From: Sorex araneus
Lineage: Eukaryota; Chordata; Mammalia; Eulipotyphla; Soricidae
Direction: 5' to 3'
DNA: 64,000 bases
Assembly (NCBI RefSeq): GCF_027595985.1
Contig: NC_073305.1
Location: 83,175,126 to 83,239,125 of the forward strand
Every line of letters starts with the position of its first letter. Positions within the stretch are counted from its first letter, which is position 1. The notes below the pieces were generated by a model. The model saw only the letters and a program-made list of their open reading frames with translations. It had not been told where the DNA came from and did not search any database. Position numbers and translations under genes: made by a program. Of this stretch, positions 11,019-21,539 are shown one piece after another.

Positions 11019-11268
11019 CTGTCACTGTCATCCCATTGTTCATGAATTTTCTCAAGCTGGCACCAGTAACGTCTCTATTGTGAGACTTGTTGTTACTGGT
11101 TTTGGCATATCAAATATGCCACGGGTAGCTGGTGTATTTGCCAGGCTTTGCCATGCAGACAGGATACTGTCAGTAGCTTGCCAGGCTCTCTGAGAGGGGT
11201 AGAGGAATCGAACCCCGGTCGGCTGCGTGCAAGGCAAATGCCCTACCAGCTGTGCTATAGCTCCATCC
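11019..11268 (-). mobile_element. SINE type II, full length
   Basis: The reverse complement begins with a tRNA-like head (GGAGCTATAGCACAGCTGGTAG, B box GGTTCGATTCC) at 11268 and ends with the type II terminal block GATGACAGTGACAG near 11019. Confidence 0.85.
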
Positions 11269-12735
11269 CAGAGAGAACTTTATGGAGACAAAAATAGAAT
11301 TCAATATTGTTCCAAGGGAAATGGAGTGATCAAATTAAAGATATTGTTTAAAATAAGCCTTATGTAGTAATAATTTATTCTTGATGTCCTTAAAGTAGAA
11401 GATGAATTTTGTGATTTTGTAGTTTTTGATGTTGCCCAACTGTTGTGGTGTTCATGGATTTATACCTGATAAAGTGTTGGGAATCAAACACAATCTTATG
11501 CACGAGAGTCTGGTACTCTACCACTGAGTTTTATACCCAAGCCAGATGATGAGAGTTTTTGTTGAGAAAACAACGATGCCATCTTGGGATCGAGAGAAAA
11601 CAAAATCTGGTATACTAAACAAAAGCCAGTACCAATACGGTGATGAGCAAGAATGATGTTTGAATTAGATGGAAGAGCACAGAATGAAATACATCAAAGG
11701 ATTTGATGTCAGAGGACATGGAATGGGGGTTGGGATCTGCCTGACCCAAGGTGCTTACTTTGAACCAATTGTAAATACGAGTGAGTGCCAGTGTTCACTT
11801 AAGAGAAATGGCAATACAATATCTTCTCTGCCATCTTTATATCCTTAGAGGAGACAAAATTGTCTATATGGAAGTAGGTAATAATTCAAACTTATTATTA
11901 CTTTTTCATCAAATTATCTTTAAAAATGAATATTGTAAAGAGATAAAGAAATAACACTTAGAATAAATGTTGTTTAGTGATAATCTGTGAGTCTACTTTT
12001 AATCCAGTTCTGTTATATGGAGTAGATCTGTCTTTTGTGGCATAGACAGCATACTAATGGTAGAAATTAAAATTCATTTTTCACTTTCTAAGTACAATAA
12101 AAATACGAAATTAATCCTCTATTTGGCAGAGGCTAAAACTGTGCAAACAAGTACAATGTAAACTTAATCTGTCCTTTTTATAGTCTCACTGTCATTTCAA
12201 GGTCCTTTTGGGATGCCATATGGGCTGGTTTATTGCTTGGATAAATTTTACAAATATGAATGAACACATTTTTGAGTTCCTGTTAAGTCAAATTAAGTTA
12301 GATGCAATGTCAAGTAAACAGCATTTTTATTTCATAAAGTAAATAAGAATTTATTATCACTCAAAAACAAATTCCCAATTTACATTTTACTAACTATGTG
12401 AAAATGCTTAGATCCACAAGTCTGCCATTTATTCAGTCTTATTTTTACTGTAATAAAATTAATCATTTTTCAGTGAGTTATTATATTTTCCAATACAGTA
12501 ACTGGTCTTTTTGGTCCTACTGAATGTTCACTAACATATACTATCATGATACAGCATCATTTTTCCTAAGAAAATGTTCTGAGATTAAGAATAAGTCATT
12601 AGTGAGGAAAAAGTCTCAGCTTTGGGAATAATGAGATACTTGATACATGGTAGTGGAATGTCACAAAATTTTTGTTAAAATTTTTGCTTGGGGCAAGAAT
12701 ATCATGCAGGATTTTAAACACTTGCCTTCATTCAT
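11269..12735. other. Unannotated stretch with a possible ancient SINE
   Basis: Most of this interval shows nothing recognisable. About 11460-11550 reads on the minus strand like a very old tRNA-type SINE head (AGTGGTAGAGTACCAGACTC … GTTTGATTCCCAAC). Confidence 0.35.
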
Positions 12736-15700
12736 CAGGAAGAAGAATGGGTCCACATAAGTTACATAGCATCTTATGATCTTGGAAAATGACCAACATG
12801 GGGCCAAAACCAGGCAGGAGGAAGAAACAATAAAACTTAGAGCAGAAATCAATGAATTGGGATCAGAAATCAATCCAAAAGATCAATGAAACCAAGAGCT
12901 GGTTCTTTGGAAAAAAAAAATAACAAGATTGATAAACCACTAGCAAGACTCACAAAGAAAGAGAACCTAATAAACCAAATCAGAAATGAAAGTGGGGGGC
13001 CGGAGCGATAGCACAGTGGGTAGGGCGTTTGCCTTGCATGCGGCCGGCCCGGGTTCGATCCCCGGCATCCCATATGGTCCCCCAAGCACTGCCAGGAGTA
13101 ATTCCTGAGTACAAAGCCAGGAGTAACCCCTGAGTATCGCTGGGTGTGACCCAAAAAGCAAAAAAAAAAAAAAAGAAATGAAAGTGGTACATCACAACAG
13201 AAAAGAAATTTGAAAGATCAGAGATTACTTTGAGAATTTATATGTCATGAAAGAAGAGAATCTAGAAAAAAATTGATAAATCCCTGAGTTCCTAAACCCT
13301 CTTAAGGCTGAACCAAGAAGATTTGGAATACCTGAAAAGACCTCTAACTATGGAGAAAATTGAAATGGTAATCAAATGTCTTCCCCAAAACAAAAGCCAA
13401 GGCCCAGGTGGATTCGTTAGTAAATTCTCTCAAACCTTTAAAGAAGGCCTACTGCTAATCCTTTTAAAGCTTTACCAGGAAATTGAGGAAACAGAAATAA
13501 TTGCCTGAGTCTAGGAGGCAAACATCACCCAGGTACCAGAAACATACAGAGACACCACAAAGAAAGAGAATTACAGGCCAAAATCCCTGATGAACACAGA
13601 TGCAAAGATCCTCAACAAAATACTAGCAAATAGAATTCAGCTACTCTTCAAAAGGATCATATAGCATGACCAAGTAAGATTCATCTCAGGGATGCAAGGG
13701 TGGCTTAACATTCACAAGTCAGTCAATGTAACAGACCATATCAATAAAAGGAAAAATAAAAATCATATGATGATATCAGTAGTTGCAGAGAAAGCATTTG
13801 AAAAAATCCAGCACCACTTCATGATTGAAACTCTTAATAAAATGGAAATCAAAGGAACTCTTCTCAAAATAGTCAAATCCATTTACCATAAGCCCAAAGC
13901 AAGCATTATCTTCAATGGGGAAAAACTAAAAGCCTTCCAAGATAAGGCTCAAAACAAGGTTGCACACTCTCGCAATTCCATTCAACATCGTACTTGTCAG
14001 ACCAGTTAGGGAACAAAAAGATAGCAAGGACATCCAGATAGCATAGGAAGAAGTCAAACTCTCACTTCTTGCAGATGACGTAAAATACTTACAAAATCCA
14101 AAAGACTATGATAAAACTCCTAGAAACAATAGTTACAAAATCAATACCCAAAAGCCATGGCTTTCCTATATGCAAATAATGAAGTAGAAGAAAGAAATTT
14201 TAAAAACAACATCCCTGTCACAATTTTGCCTCAATAAAATCAAATAACTTAAAACCAGCTTAATTAAAGAGTTGAAGGATCTATATAAAGAAAACTCCAA
14301 AAGACTATTTCAAGAATGAAAGAGTCACATGGAAATGGAGAAACATCCTCTGCTCATGGATTTGGAGAATTAACATTGTCAAAATGGCAATACACCACAA
14401 AGCATTATGTAGACTTAATGCAGCCCCTATAAGGATACCCATGATGTTTCACAACAACAAAGATAAAACACTCCTGAAATTCATATGGAACAATAACCCC
14501 CCAGGAATAACTAAAGAAATTCTTGGGAAAAGGAAGAGGGTAGGCATCACCATCTCCAACTTCAAACTATATTGCAAAGCAGTGTAATTAAAAGGACATG
14601 GTACTAGAATAAAGACAGACAACCAATAGAAAAAAGTTCACGGACCCTCAAATATATGATCATTTACTCTTTGATAAATGAGTAAGAAGTATGATTTGGA
14701 GCAAGAAAAGCCCTTTAAGAAGCAGTGATAGGAAAACTGGACAGCTACATACAAAAAATAAAGGAACACAGACCTCTTTCTAAAGCAGGCACAAAGTCAG
14801 ATCAAAATGGATTAAAGACTTGAATTCACAAGGTACACAAAGGAAAATGTTGGCAGGATGCTCTATGACATTGAAGCTAAAGACATCTTTGAAGATGAAA
14901 GATCACTGACTATGCAAGTGGAAGCAAAGATAAACAAATGGGACGCATTAAACTAAGAAGCTACTGCACCTCAAAGCAAATGGTGAACAAGATATATAGA
15001 CAATCCATGAACTGGGAAAAATTATTTACCCAATATCCATTTGATAAGGACATAATATCATAGATCCTAATGCACTGGTAGAACATTACAAGAAAAAGTT
15101 ATCCAACAACATCAAAAAATGGGTAGAGGAAATGAACAGAAGCTTCCTCAAAGGAGTATGAATAGCCAAAATTCGCATGAAAGAATGGTTTACACCATTA
15201 ATAATCAGGTAGTTGCAAATTGAAATGACAATAAGATATCATCTTACATCTCAGAGTTTGGCACACATCCAAAAGTATTAGAACAACCAGTGCTGGTGCG
15301 GATTCAAGGAGAAAGGGATTCTCATCCATTTTTGGTGGGAATGCCAATTGGTCCATCCAGCCATTTTGGGAAACAATATGGATGTTGATCAAAAAAACTA
15401 GAAATTGTACCTATCAATACCATTCCTGAAAATATAGCTGGCGGGGACTGGGGGTCGGGGGAGGGGCTCAAGAACACACAGCAAAATGCCATCTGCATAT
15501 CTGTGTTCATTGCAACACAATTTACAATAGCCAGAATCTTGAAACAACCTGAGTGCCCAAGAACAGATGACTCAACAACAAAAACAAAACCATGGTACAT
15601 TTGTCTACACAATATAATTATATGCAGCCATCAGGAAAACCAAAGTCATAAAATTTGCTTATAAATGGACATGGAGAATGAGTGAAATCAGTCAAAAGGA

Positions 15701-15983
15701 AAGAAAAAAGACAGAATGATTGCACACATCTGTGGGATTTAAAAAAAAAAAAAGTATGAGACCAATACCCACAGACAGTAGAAACAAATACAGTTCCATG
15801 AAAGGAAGCTTGCCACAAGAGCAAGGGCAGTTAGGATAGAAAAGTGACCACTATGACAATGATAGTTGGAAATAATCATTCTGGACAAGATCTGAGTGAT
15901 AAGAGTAGGTAAAAGGTTATGCATGATAACCTGTTAGTACGTGTGTTGCAAACCATGATGCCTAATAAAGAGACAGATATTTT
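12736..15983 (+). mobile_element. Old L1, ORF2 to start of 3' UTR, left part of a split element
   Basis: Frame-shifted ORF2 sequence runs from the endonuclease/RT linker (CTTGGAAAATGACC…AGAGCAGAAATCAATGA) through the reverse transcriptase (13323-14587: [36 protein letters not shown] in shifted frames) to the C-terminus near 15740. ORF2 is heavily broken. The 3' UTR stops abruptly at TTTT (15980-15983), where the delta-tubulin retrocopy begins, and resumes at 18926-19100. It is the host element of that retrocopy. Confidence 0.88.
12996..13173 (+). mobile_element. SINE type I, young copy
   Basis: Near-consensus type I SINE with A box TAGCACAGTGGG, B box GGTTCGATCC and a poly(A) tail. It is flanked by a perfect 14-bp target duplication AGAAATGAAAGTGG (12982-12995 and 13174-13187) inside the old L1 ORF2. 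Confidence 0.95.
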
Positions 15984-15998
15984 AAAAAGAAAAAAAAG
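15984..15998 (+). repeat. Left target-site duplication of the TUBD1 retrocopy
   Basis: AAAAAGAAAAAAAAG follows TTTT, which fits the L1 endonuclease preference TTTT/AA. The right copy is AAAAAGAAAAAAAAAAG at 18910-18926, differing only in the length of one A run. Confidence 0.7.
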
Positions 15999-16010
15999 AA
16001 CCTCCTGAAA

Positions 16011-16052
16011 ACACACGCACACACACGCACATACACACACACAAACTTCGTT
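16011..16052. repeat. (CA)n-like microsatellite
   Basis: Interrupted ACACACGC/ACATACAC units lie near the 5' junction of the retrocopy. Whether they belong to the parental transcript or grew after insertion cannot be told from the sequence. Confidence 0.7.
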
Positions 16053-16054
16053 TG

Positions 16055-16299
16055 TGGAACATGCGCATTCGTTCTTGCTAGGGTGGGATTTTTCTTTTTT
16101 TTGGAGGGCGGGGTAGCGCTTGTAGGGTTTAAAGTGAGCATGCGCATAAGGCTTGCTGAAGTTTGAACTGTTCGGAAACGGCTGTTTCTGAGGCTGCTGG
16201 TTGTTTGGAACATGAGCCTTCTAAGCTCTTTGCAGTGCTGCACAGATCTAGTGTGAGGTTGGCTGCCTCACTTTATTTCTTTATTTATGTTGTCCCAGC
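16055..16299 (+). promoter_or_regulatory. 5' region of the TUBD1 retrocopy with NRF1-like motifs and upstream ORFs
   Basis: The segment is richer in CpG than its surroundings and contains ATGCGCA at 16061-16067 and GCATGCGCA at 16138-16146, matching the core of NRF1 sites (GCGCATGCGC). It has upstream ATGs; one, at 16212, opens a 14-codon uORF ending at 16256. The main ATG at 16300 has A at -3, a favourable context. Whether this is transcribed 5' UTR or copied promoter sequence is unresolved. Confidence 0.4.
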
Positions 16300-17661
16300 A
16301 TGTCAATTGTAACAGTACAACTTGGTCAGTGTGGAAATCAGATTGGTTTTGAAGTGTTTGATGCTTTATTTAGAGACTCATATTATCTTGAGGGACTCTG
16401 CTCTAAAAAAGAGAATGAGGCATATCAAGCATCTTGCAAGGAAAGATTTTTTAGTGAAGAGAAAAATGAAGTTCCAGTTGCTCGGGCCGTACTTATTGAC
16501 ATGGAACCAAAAGTTATCAATCAAGTGTTGTCAAAGGCTGCCCATTCTGGCCGGTGGAAATATGGTCAGCAAGCATGCCTCTGTCAAAAGCAAGGTTCTG
16601 GAAACAACTGGGCGTATGGATACTCTGTTCATGGACCCAGGCATGAAGAATCTATAATGAACCTAATCCAGAAAGAAGTGGAGAAATGTGACTCTTTGAG
16701 TGGCTTTTTTATTATAATGAGTATGGCTGGGGGCACAGGATCAGGGCTTGGAGCCTTCATTACACAGAATTTACAAGATCAATACTCAAACTCTTTGAAA
16801 ATGAATCAGATTATATGGCCTTATGGAACTGGTGAGGTTATTGTTCAGAACTACAACTCCATTTTGACTCTTTCTCACTTGTACCGATCTTCAGAAGCCC
16901 TTCTCGTCCATGAGAATGATGCTCTTCATAAGATCTGTGCAAAACTGATGAAAATCAAGCAGATCTCATTCAGTGATATTAATCAAGTCCTCGCACATCA
17001 GCTAGGAAGTGTGTTCCAACCTACTTATTCTGCAGAGGGCATGTGTAACTACCGGAGAAATCCATTAGGAGATTTAATGGAGAGTTTAGTTCCTCATCCT
17101 GAATTTAAGATGCTCGGTGTTCGTAACATTCCACAAATGTCTGAGAACTTGCTGGCATATAGCACGTTTACTTGGGCTGGCCTCCTGAAGCATTTGAGAC
17201 AGATGCTCATTTCTAATGCGAAAATGGAAGAAGGTATTGATTGGCAGGTCCGGCCTCCCTTCTCAGGACGCCCCCCTCTGGGCAAGAAGGCCCTGGGCTC
17301 CGAGCCGCACTTCAACACTTCCCTGGCTAACCTGCTCATCCTGCGTGGGAAGGAGGTGCAAAGTGCAGAGCTGGAGGGCTTTAAAGATCCAGCTCTGTAC
17401 ACTTCCTGGTTAAAGCCTGACAACGCTTTCACTGTATGGAAAACCCAGCGAGCCTTTAGCAAGTATGAGAAGTCTGCAGCTTTGGTCAGCAACAGTCAGT
17501 TCTTAGTAAAGCCACTTGATATGATTGTGGGCAAAGCATGGAATATGTTTGCTTCAAAGGCCTACGTTCATCAGTACACAAAATTTGGAATTGAAGAAGA
17601 AGACTTTCTGGACAGTTTCACATTGTTAGAACAAGTTGTTTCCAGTTACTGCAATCTTTGA
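16300..17661 (+). CDS. TUBD1: Delta-tubulin (TUBD1) retrogene, intact 453-codon frame
   Basis: Delta-tubulin is a divergent tubulin needed with epsilon-tubulin for stable triplet microtubules of centrioles and basal bodies. The predicted protein is 453 residues, the length I recall for mammalian delta-tubulin, and starts [20 protein letters not shown], the N-terminal tubulin nucleotide-binding block. The tubulin signature GGTGSGLG is at residues 144-151 and [12 protein letters not shown] at 184-195. The C-terminal region includes [22 protein letters not shown] (401-422) and ends SYCNL. No stop or frameshift is present and no acidic alpha/beta-type tail is expected. The frame is continuous where the parental gene has many exons, so this is a retrocopy. 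It is either recent or maintained by selection: the host L1 is badly decayed and the 3' UTR carries several insertions while the frame is clean. Expression is unproven. Confidence 0.88.
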   Translation: MSIVTVQLGQCGNQIGFEVFDALFRDSYYLEGLCSKKENEAYQASCKERFFSEEKNEVPVARAVLIDMEPKVINQVLSKAAHSGRWKYGQQACLCQKQGSGNNWAYGYSVHGPRHEESIMNLIQKEVEKCDSLSGFFIIMSMAGGTGSGLGAFITQNLQDQYSNSLKMNQIIWPYGTGEVIVQNYNSILTLSHLYRSSEALLVHENDALHKICAKLMKIKQISFSDINQVLAHQLGSVFQPTYSAEGMCNYRRNPLGDLMESLVPHPEFKMLGVRNIPQMSENLLAYSTFTWAGLLKHLRQMLISNAKMEEGIDWQVRPPFSGRPPLGKKALGSEPHFNTSLANLLILRGKEVQSAELEGFKDPALYTSWLKPDNAFTVWKTQRAFSKYEKSAALVSNSQFLVKPLDMIVGKAWNMFASKAYVHQYTKFGIEEEDFLDSFTLLEQVVSSYCNL

Positions 17662-17699
17662 ACTTAAACAAAGGGTGAAAAGTCCCTCAAGTTCTTTTC

Positions 17700-17805
17700 T
17701 GCTTGTTTTTGTTTGGGGACTACTCTGAGTTCAGTGGTTGGGAGTGCTCCAGGGGCTGTGTGGAAATAAGGGTTAAACTTGAGGCTCCTACATGCAAAAC
17801 ACATG
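17700..17805 (-). mobile_element. Old SINE remnant in retrocopy 3' UTR
   Basis: TTTGTTTGGGG..ACTC..GAGTTCAGTGG..GGGAGTGCTCC and AGGCTCCTACATGCAAAACACATG resemble a strongly degraded antisense type I SINE. Confidence 0.45.
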
Positions 17806-17807
17806 AT

Positions 17808-17925
17808 CCAGGAGCTGGAGAGATAGTACAATGGGTAGTAGTCTTACATGCAGCCGACCTGAGTTCAATCCCCAGCACCCCGTAAAACCTGAGAATCTAC
17901 AGTGTGGCCCCAAAGCATAAAACAA
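17808..17925 (+). mobile_element. Old SINE in retrocopy 3' UTR
   Basis: The tRNA-like head (CAGGAGCTGGAGAGATAGTA … GAGTTCAATCCCCAGCACCC) is clear; the body is short and degraded (GTGTGGCCCCAAAGCATAAAAC). Confidence 0.7.
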
Positions 17926-17964
17926 ATATGTCTTGCAGCCCTTTGGGCCATCTCAGCCCTAAAT

Positions 17965-18127
17965 TTATTTTTGTTTGTTTTTGGATCACACCTGGTGGTA
18001 CTCAGACTGCTCCCAGCTTTGTACTTGGTGGGGGTCATTCCCAGGGGTGCTCAGGGAAGCATGTGGTGCTAGGGATGGAACCCAGGACTCTGTGCAAAGC
18101 ATGTGCTCAGCCCATTGATCTACTTTT
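17965..18127 (-). mobile_element. Old SINE in retrocopy 3' UTR
   Basis: Antisense degraded type I SINE (GGATCACACCTGGTGGTACTC … GGAACCCAGGACTCTGTGCAAAGCATGTGCTC). It is more diverged than the neighbouring copy at 18151-18340. Confidence 0.65.
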
Positions 18128-18150
18128 ATGAACCACCCATAATTTTATTT

Positions 18151-18340
18151 GTTTTTTGTTTTTTGTTTTTTTGCTTTTTGAGTCACACCCAGCAATGCAC
18201 AGGGGTCACTCCTGGCTCATGCACTCAGGAATCACCCCTGGCGGTGCTCAGGGGACCATATGGGATGCTGGGATTCGAACCTGGGCCAGCCGCGTGCAAG
18301 GCAAACGCCCTACCCACTGTGCTATCACTCCAGCCCCCCA
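18151..18340 (-). mobile_element. SINE type I in retrocopy 3' UTR
   Basis: Near-consensus antisense type I SINE with its head at about 18338 (GGGGGCTGGAGTGATAGCACAG) and its tail as T-rich DNA near 18151-18178. It is flanked by two of the three AACCACCCATAATTTT copies. Confidence 0.9.
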
Positions 18341-18356
18341 AACCACCCATAATTTT

Positions 18357-18800
18357 TTTTTTTTTAAATTTATTTATTTTTAATTAGAGAATCACCGTGA
18401 GGGTACAGTTACAGATTTATACACTTTTGTGCTTATATTTCCCTCATACAAAGTTCGGGAGCCCATCCCTTCACCAGTGCCCATTTTCCACCACCCGTGA
18501 GCCCAGTGTCCCTCCCACCCTCCCCAGTCCCATCTCCCCCCCGCCCCACCCTGCCACTGTGGCAAGGCATTCCCTTCTGTTTTCTCTCTCTGGTTGGCTG
18601 TTGTGGTTTGCAATAAAGGTGTTGGGTGGCCGCTGTGCTCGGTCTCTAGCCCTCATTCAGCCCGCGGCTCTCTTCCCCCACATGGCCTTCGACTGCAGTG
18701 TGGTTGGTGATCGCTTCTCTGAGTTGACCTTTCCCCGGGGCGTGGGGCCAGCCTCGAGGCCATGGAGTCGGCCTCCTGGTGCTTATTTCTACAGTTCTTG
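18357..18800 (-). mobile_element. L1 3' end in retrocopy 3' UTR
   Basis: The reverse complement runs from TAGAAATAAGCACCAGGAGG through the L1 3' UTR (CATTGGTG-like and CTCATGCAGTG-like blocks) to the terminal TGTAACTGTACCCTCACGG and A tail, seen as poly(T) at 18352-18366. Only the last 440 bp of an L1 inserted. Confidence 0.85.
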
Positions 18801-18876
18801 AACCACCCATAATTTTATAAATAAAATATTTTGAATACTTTTTTCTGTAAGGTTTTGAAAGTTCTGTTAATTAAAT

Positions 18877-18914
18877 AATAAAACTGAATGATCACTCAAA
18901 AAAAAAAAAAAAAA
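18877..18914 (+). terminator. Poly(A) signal and A tail of the TUBD1 retrocopy
   Basis: AATAAA at 18877-18882 is followed after 15 bases by an A run beginning at 18898 (at least 17 A before the first G at 18915). A second AATAAA lies upstream at 18820-18825. Confidence 0.85.
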
Positions 18915-18925
18915 GAAAAAAAAAA

Positions 18926-19100
18926 GGCCTGCCATTTAGGACAGGGTGAGGGTGTTTGAGGTGGGAGGAGGGAAACTGGGAGCATTGGTGATGGGAAAGG
19001 TACACTGGTGAAGAGTTGGGTATTGGAACATTGTATGACTAAAACCCTATCAAGAACAACTTTGTAACTGTATCTCACAGTGATCCAATTAAATTTTAAA
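18926..19100 (+). mobile_element. Old L1 3' UTR, right part of split element
   Basis: GGCCTGCCATTTAGGACAGG … GCATTGGTGATGG … TTGTAACTGTATCTCACAG and an A-rich end match the final part of L1 3' UTRs elsewhere in the window. It continues the element interrupted at 15983. Confidence 0.85.
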
Positions 19101-19107
19101 AAAATAG

Positions 19108-19205
19108 TGCTTGCTGTGCATGTGAGTTAGATATTCGATCCCTGGCACCACATATGATTCCCTGGAGCAGCCCATATCACCTCCCTCCACCCCCCCACCC
19201 ACAAT
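19108..19205 (+). mobile_element. Old SINE fragment
   Basis: GTGCTTGCTGTGCATGTG … TTCGATCCCTGGCACCACAT and GATTCCCTGGAGCA match a degraded tRNA-like head and type I body start. Confidence 0.55.
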
Positions 19206-19605
19206 GAAATAATTTAAGAATCTGTGTTTAGGAAGCTAGGGGCAGATACAAAATGGGGAGCTTTTACTTTTATTTTTTTAAGTGAAATTGTAAGCACCAT
19301 TATCTCTAGTTCTCTTAATGATAGGGCTTCATGCATTCAATGTTTCGACACCACTCCTTTATCATTGTCTCAGGGACCCCTCCTCAGTAAGTTTAATAAT
19401 GGATTTGTCTCCACAATTCATCCCTCTCCTGTACAAAGACCTTTTTACTGACCATTACATATTAGCACATTTTTATATACTAAGATCATCACCTGTTTTA
19501 TCGATATTTTCCTTTTAACACAGAGTTACCTAAATAAGTATTATGCCCTCACTTCAGTTGTATATTCTTGGAAAATTTTTCAATTTATATTTTAAATATA
19601 TATAT

Positions 19606-19856
19606 GGACTGGAGCAATAGTACAGCAGGTAAGGCGTTTGCCTTGCACACAGCCGACTCGGGTTCGATTCCTCCATCCCTCTCAGAGAGCCCGGCAAGCT
19701 ACCAGGAGTATCCTGCCCACAGGGCAGAGCCTTGTAAGCTACCAGTGGCATATTTGATATGCCAAAAACAGTAACAGCAAGTCTCACAATGGAGATGTTA
19801 CTGGTGCCCGCTCGAGCAAATCGTTGAACAACGGGACAACAGTGCTACAGTGCTTT
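19606..19856 (+). mobile_element. SINE type II, full length
   Basis: The head (GGACTGGAGCAATAGTACAG, B box GGTTCGATTCC) is joined to the type II body (TCTCAGAGAGCCCGGCAAG; GCCAAAAACAGTAACAGCAA) and the terminal GACAACAGTGCTACAGTG. Confidence 0.9.
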
Positions 19857-19859
19857 TGG

Positions 19860-21030
19860 ACCTTATTAAATTTTTACCTAGTACATCTTTGGTTGTTAAG
19901 ATCCAATATATATATTTTATGGGTAAATATAGTTCATCATGGACTTGTGTGGGAGTTAAAAGAAAACTTACTTGAATGTTTGCTAGGTTTATTTCTGATC
20001 TTTTGGATTATGGTTATAATTTAACCTTAGGAGAAGTTAATTGAGTGGAAATTTCTTGGTCATTTGGAATTACTTTTTAATTGCTCATGAGTCATTGTTT
20101 AAATGACACAATAGCCAATAAATCACTTTTTAAATGTTATAAAAATAAATTCTAATTAATGACCTTTAGAGATCAGTGTCTGAATCTCACAACTTTATAT
20201 ATTATAATTTCCCCTATAAATATGCATTAAAATTCAGATTGGTTATTTACAGATTGTAAACCTATTTTTTTTTCTTAGAATGTGGTTGTTCAAGGAGCAT
20301 AAAAGGTCAGACCTGATGAGTCTAGCACTCTTTCTGATGTGTGCCTTCATTTAAGATCATGATGCTTTAAGCTCCTCAGGAAAAGAGAAAAATGCTATAG
20401 GATTTCTTTTTCAAGGTCAGAAAAAGAATTTTCAGAGTATTGTCGATTCTTTCTAGTATGTTCTATGAAAAGTGAAACCACCACTAAGTACTTTAATCAT
20501 CCTAACAAATATGTGGGGAAATATTGCAGTGCATCTTCTGTGGATGAGAGGAAGCCAGTACATTAAGTTATCATATTTCAAAAGATGCAAAAGTGGACAG
20601 GCTACTGATAATTTAATAGATAAGTTTTAGACCTTTAGATTCAGATCTAGAATCCCACGTTATATTAATAGAGCTTGGAATTCAGATTCAGAAGTCTACA
20701 TTATGTTATTAGTATAATGTGGATAATTTGTGGTACTATCTAAGTGCAATTTTGTGGAGGATAATTGTTTATATCAGCATTATGCTTTCAACAGATATAT
20801 CAATCTATATCTTTATTTCACTGCCAGGGATTGATCCCAAAACAAATATTTTACTTCTAAGCTACATTCCTGGCTCAAACATTCCCAATTTATAAACAAT
20901 ATTTTGACCCTTTTGACTCACTTGAATGATATTTACACTTTGATTTACTTAGAAACAGAATAATCAAGGCATCACCTTTCAAGTCCATGTTCCTTCCATC
21001 TTGTTTGCTGGTCTCTACCTCAATGCGTGT
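19860..21030. other. Unannotated stretch
   Basis: AT-rich, with no coding frame of note. About 20818-20880 weakly resembles a very old antisense tRNA-SINE (GGGATTGATCCCAAAACA). Confidence 0.35.
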
Positions 21031-21042
21031 TGCTTGTTCTTT

Positions 21043-21226
21043 TTTTTTTTTTTTCTTTTTGGGTCATGCCTGGCGATGCACAGGAGTTATTCCTGGCTCT
21101 GCACTCAGGAATTACTCCTGGCGGTGCTCAGGGGACCATCTGGGATGCTGGGAATTGAACCCAGGTTGGCCTCATACAAGGCAAACGCCCTACCCGCCCT
21201 ACCGGCTGCGCTATCACTCTAGCCGC
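21043..21226 (-). mobile_element. SINE type I
   Basis: Antisense type I SINE with target duplication TGCTTGTTCTTT at 21031-21042 and 21227-21238. The head contains a small internal duplication (CCCTACCCGCCCTACC). Confidence 0.92.
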
Positions 21227-21317
21227 TGCTTGTTCTTTAATCCTTTAAGACTGTATTCTCCCTTACCATGTGTCTCTCCTGCATTTTTCCACTCTGGAGA
21301 AACCCAGGTTCTTTCTT

Positions 21318-21539
21318 TTTTCTTTTTTTTTAACATTTTTTTATTTATTTTATTTTATTATTATATTATTTTTCCTTTTTGGGTCACACCCAGCGATGCA
21401 CAGGGGTTACTCCTGGCTCTGCACTCATGAATTACTTTTAGCGGTGCTCAGTGGACCATATGGGATGTTGGGAATTGAACCCGGGTCTGCCACATGTAAG
21501 GCAAACGCCCTACCCACTGTGCTATTGTTCCAGCCCCAG
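21318..21539 (-). mobile_element. SINE type I with long A/T-rich tail
   Basis: Antisense type I SINE with an expanded T/A-rich tail at 21318-21375. The target duplication CCCAGGTTCTTTCTT is perfect at 21303-21317 and 21540-21554. Confidence 0.93.

Larger units (their letters stand above)
18131..18816 (+). repeat. Three direct copies of a 16-bp target sequence
   Basis: AACCACCCATAATTTT occurs at 18131-18146, 18341-18356 and 18801-18816. The first and second copies flank the SINE at 18151-18340; the second and third flank the L1 tail at 18357-18800. Two retrotransposons therefore used the same target site in succession. Confidence 0.9.
15999..18914 (+). mobile_element. TUBD1: Processed (retrotransposed) TUBD1 mRNA copy, with later insertions
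   Basis: This intronless copy of the delta-tubulin mRNA has a 5' region (15999-16299), an intact coding frame (16300-17661), a 3' UTR enlarged by SINE and L1 insertions, a poly(A) signal at 18877-18882 and an A tail from 18898. It sits inside the 3' UTR of an old L1 and is bounded by an A-rich target duplication. All hallmarks of L1-mediated retroposition are present. With the four insertions removed, the 3' UTR would be short (roughly 150-250 bases). Confidence 0.9.

Noticed and set aside
10885..11193. 102-codon frame at 10.9 kb
   Set aside because: It is TA-rich low-complexity sequence running into an antisense SINE.
12996..13070. Possible tRNA genes from A and B boxes
   Set aside because: The boxes belong to SINE heads; the anticodon arm and acceptor pairing are not maintained and A-rich tails and target duplications follow.
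16322..17492. Overlapping frames within the delta-tubulin region
   Set aside because: They are out-of-frame or antisense shadows of the 453-codon frame and match no family.
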